Below, piece after piece: positions 63,481 through 64,000 of a DNA stretch of 64,000 bases. The notes below the pieces were generated by a model that made no database searches, was not told the DNA's origin, and saw nothing but the letters and a program-made list of their open reading frames with translations. Source of the stretch: Planctomyces sp. SH-PL14 (lineage in GTDB: Bacteria > Planctomycetota > Planctomycetia > Planctomycetales > Planctomycetaceae); the NCBI RefSeq assembly GCF_001610835.1, contig NZ_CP011270.1, positions 6,776,001-6,840,000 on the forward strand. The letters run 5' to 3'. The number at the start of each line of letters is the position of its first letter. The stretch's first letter is position 1. The position numbers and the translations under genes are program-made.

Positions 63481-64000
63481 ATGCGCCCCAAATCCCGTTA
63501 CTACAAGGGCCCGCTCTCGTTCGTGAAGTCGATGGTCTCGCAGGTCTTCTTCCGCGACCTCGTGAAGAGCACCAAGAACTTCGGGCACATCACCTGGGCC
63601 GGCAATCCGATCTGGCAGAACATTTTCGACCTCTGGACGATCCAGGAGATGATCTTCCAGATGCGTCCCTCGCTCATCCTGGAGACCGGAACGAACCGCG
63701 GCGGTTCGTCCTTCTTCTACGCCCAGCTCTTCGACCTGATCGGCGAAGGGAAGGTCATCACGGTCGACGTCGAAAAACTCCACGACCTCAAGCACCCCCG
63801 CGTCACCTGCCTCCTCGGCAGCTCGACGGGCCAGGAAGTCTTCGGCGAAATGCAGAAGGCCGCCCGCGCCGCCCGCGGCCCGGTGATGGTGATCCTCGAC
63901 AGCGACCACTCCGCCAAGCACGTCCGTGACGAGCTCGAGCTCTATTCCCAGCTCGTCACTCCCGGCAGCCTGATGCTGGTCCAGGACGGCGTGATCGACA
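63481..64000 (+). CDS. CmcI-family (cephalosporin hydroxylase-like) methyltransferase, 5' part
   Basis: 173 codons visible, continuing off the window. ATG at 63481 with AAGGA 12 bases ahead. Family features: TWAGNPIWQNIFDLWTIQEMIF, ILETGTNRGGSSFFYAQLFDLIGEGKVITVDVE (SAM-binding), VMVILDSDHSAKHVRDELELYSQLVTPGSLMLVQDGVID (metal/acid site). Members O-methylate sugars or rhamnosyl groups and are mostly found in glycan or antibiotic loci. Fits the FkbM gene opposite. Confidence 0.85.
   Translation, partial: MRPKSRYYKGPLSFVKSMVSQVFFRDLVKSTKNFGHITWAGNPIWQNIFDLWTIQEMIFQMRPSLILETGTNRGGSSFFYAQLFDLIGEGKVITVDVEKLHDLKHPRVTCLLGSSTGQEVFGEMQKAARAARGPVMVILDSDHSAKHVRDELELYSQLVTPGSLMLVQDGVID

Noticed and set aside
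1-64000. tRNA, rRNA or integrase/transposase genes
   Set aside because: I looked for T-loop-like TTCGAATCC contexts, rRNA signatures and DDE or tyrosine-recombinase motifs and found none I could support.

Overview
The window looks like chromosomal DNA of a planctomycete (Planctomycetota, probably order Planctomycetales). The pointers are high GC throughout, two DUF1559 pseudopilin genes each followed by a small lipoprotein gene, a TPR/FG-GAP/ASPIC-UnbV protein, an ECF sigma operon with an exported third gene, PQQ-propeller and HEAT-repeat secreted proteins, a very large signal peptidase I, and several dispersed intergenic repeat families. I saw no rRNA, tRNA, CRISPR array, phage or transposase gene. 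Genes are short operons on both strands.

Layout. 1-5.5 kb: 3' end of an FHA/LuxR-type protein, an AroD-AroE-like fusion whose catalytic residues look lost, an SDR dehydrogenase, and a tandem pair of STN-like secreted proteins. 5.6-12.7 kb: parvulin foldase, CapD/PglF-type NDP-sugar dehydratase, two proteins of unknown function, PQQ-propeller protein. 13-20.7 kb: surface-acylation pair (BioF2-type GNAT plus acyltransferase-3), Rieske ferredoxin, SufR-like regulator, solitary NuoB, Uma2 nuclease, then sufC-sufB closed by a strong terminator with no sufD. 20.8-23.7 kb: mlaEFD-type lipid transport operon on the minus strand. 23.9-32.1 kb: two class C serine hydrolases, KaiC/RAD55-like ATPase, HEAT protein, REC-PAS-GAF-REC signalling protein, secreted protein of unknown function. 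32.7-37.4 kb: ECF sigma/anti-sigma/exported protein operon, membrane EEP phosphatase/nuclease, membrane-anchored protein. 38-45 kb: giant signal peptidase I, prfB with its programmed +1 frameshift, TPR/CRTAC protein. 45.1-47.3 kb: DUF1559 and lipoproteins. 47.5-57.3 kb: TIM-barrel isomerase, PIN-TRAM protein, then a terpenoid-like cluster (squalene-hopene-cyclase family protein, DUF116-polyprenyl synthetase fusion, ABC exporter) and protoporphyrinogen oxidase. 57.3-59.4 kb: a consensus promoter, a polycysteine micro-ORF (MSCCCCR), and a second DUF1559/lipoprotein module. 59.9-64 kb: HExxH protein and a surface-glycan cluster (two glycosyltransferase-like proteins, FkbM and CmcI-type methyltransferases).

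The most striking structure is a non-coding element of about 310-330 bp, built from successive GC-rich hairpins, present ten times in 64 kb in both orientations and always between genes. It has no conserved ORF and no obvious terminal inverted repeats, and it explains most of the longer gene-free stretches. At least five smaller palindromic repeat families are also present. The best candidates for new biology are this element and the polycysteine leader; the degenerate AroDE, the terpenoid cluster and the sufD-less SUF locus follow.
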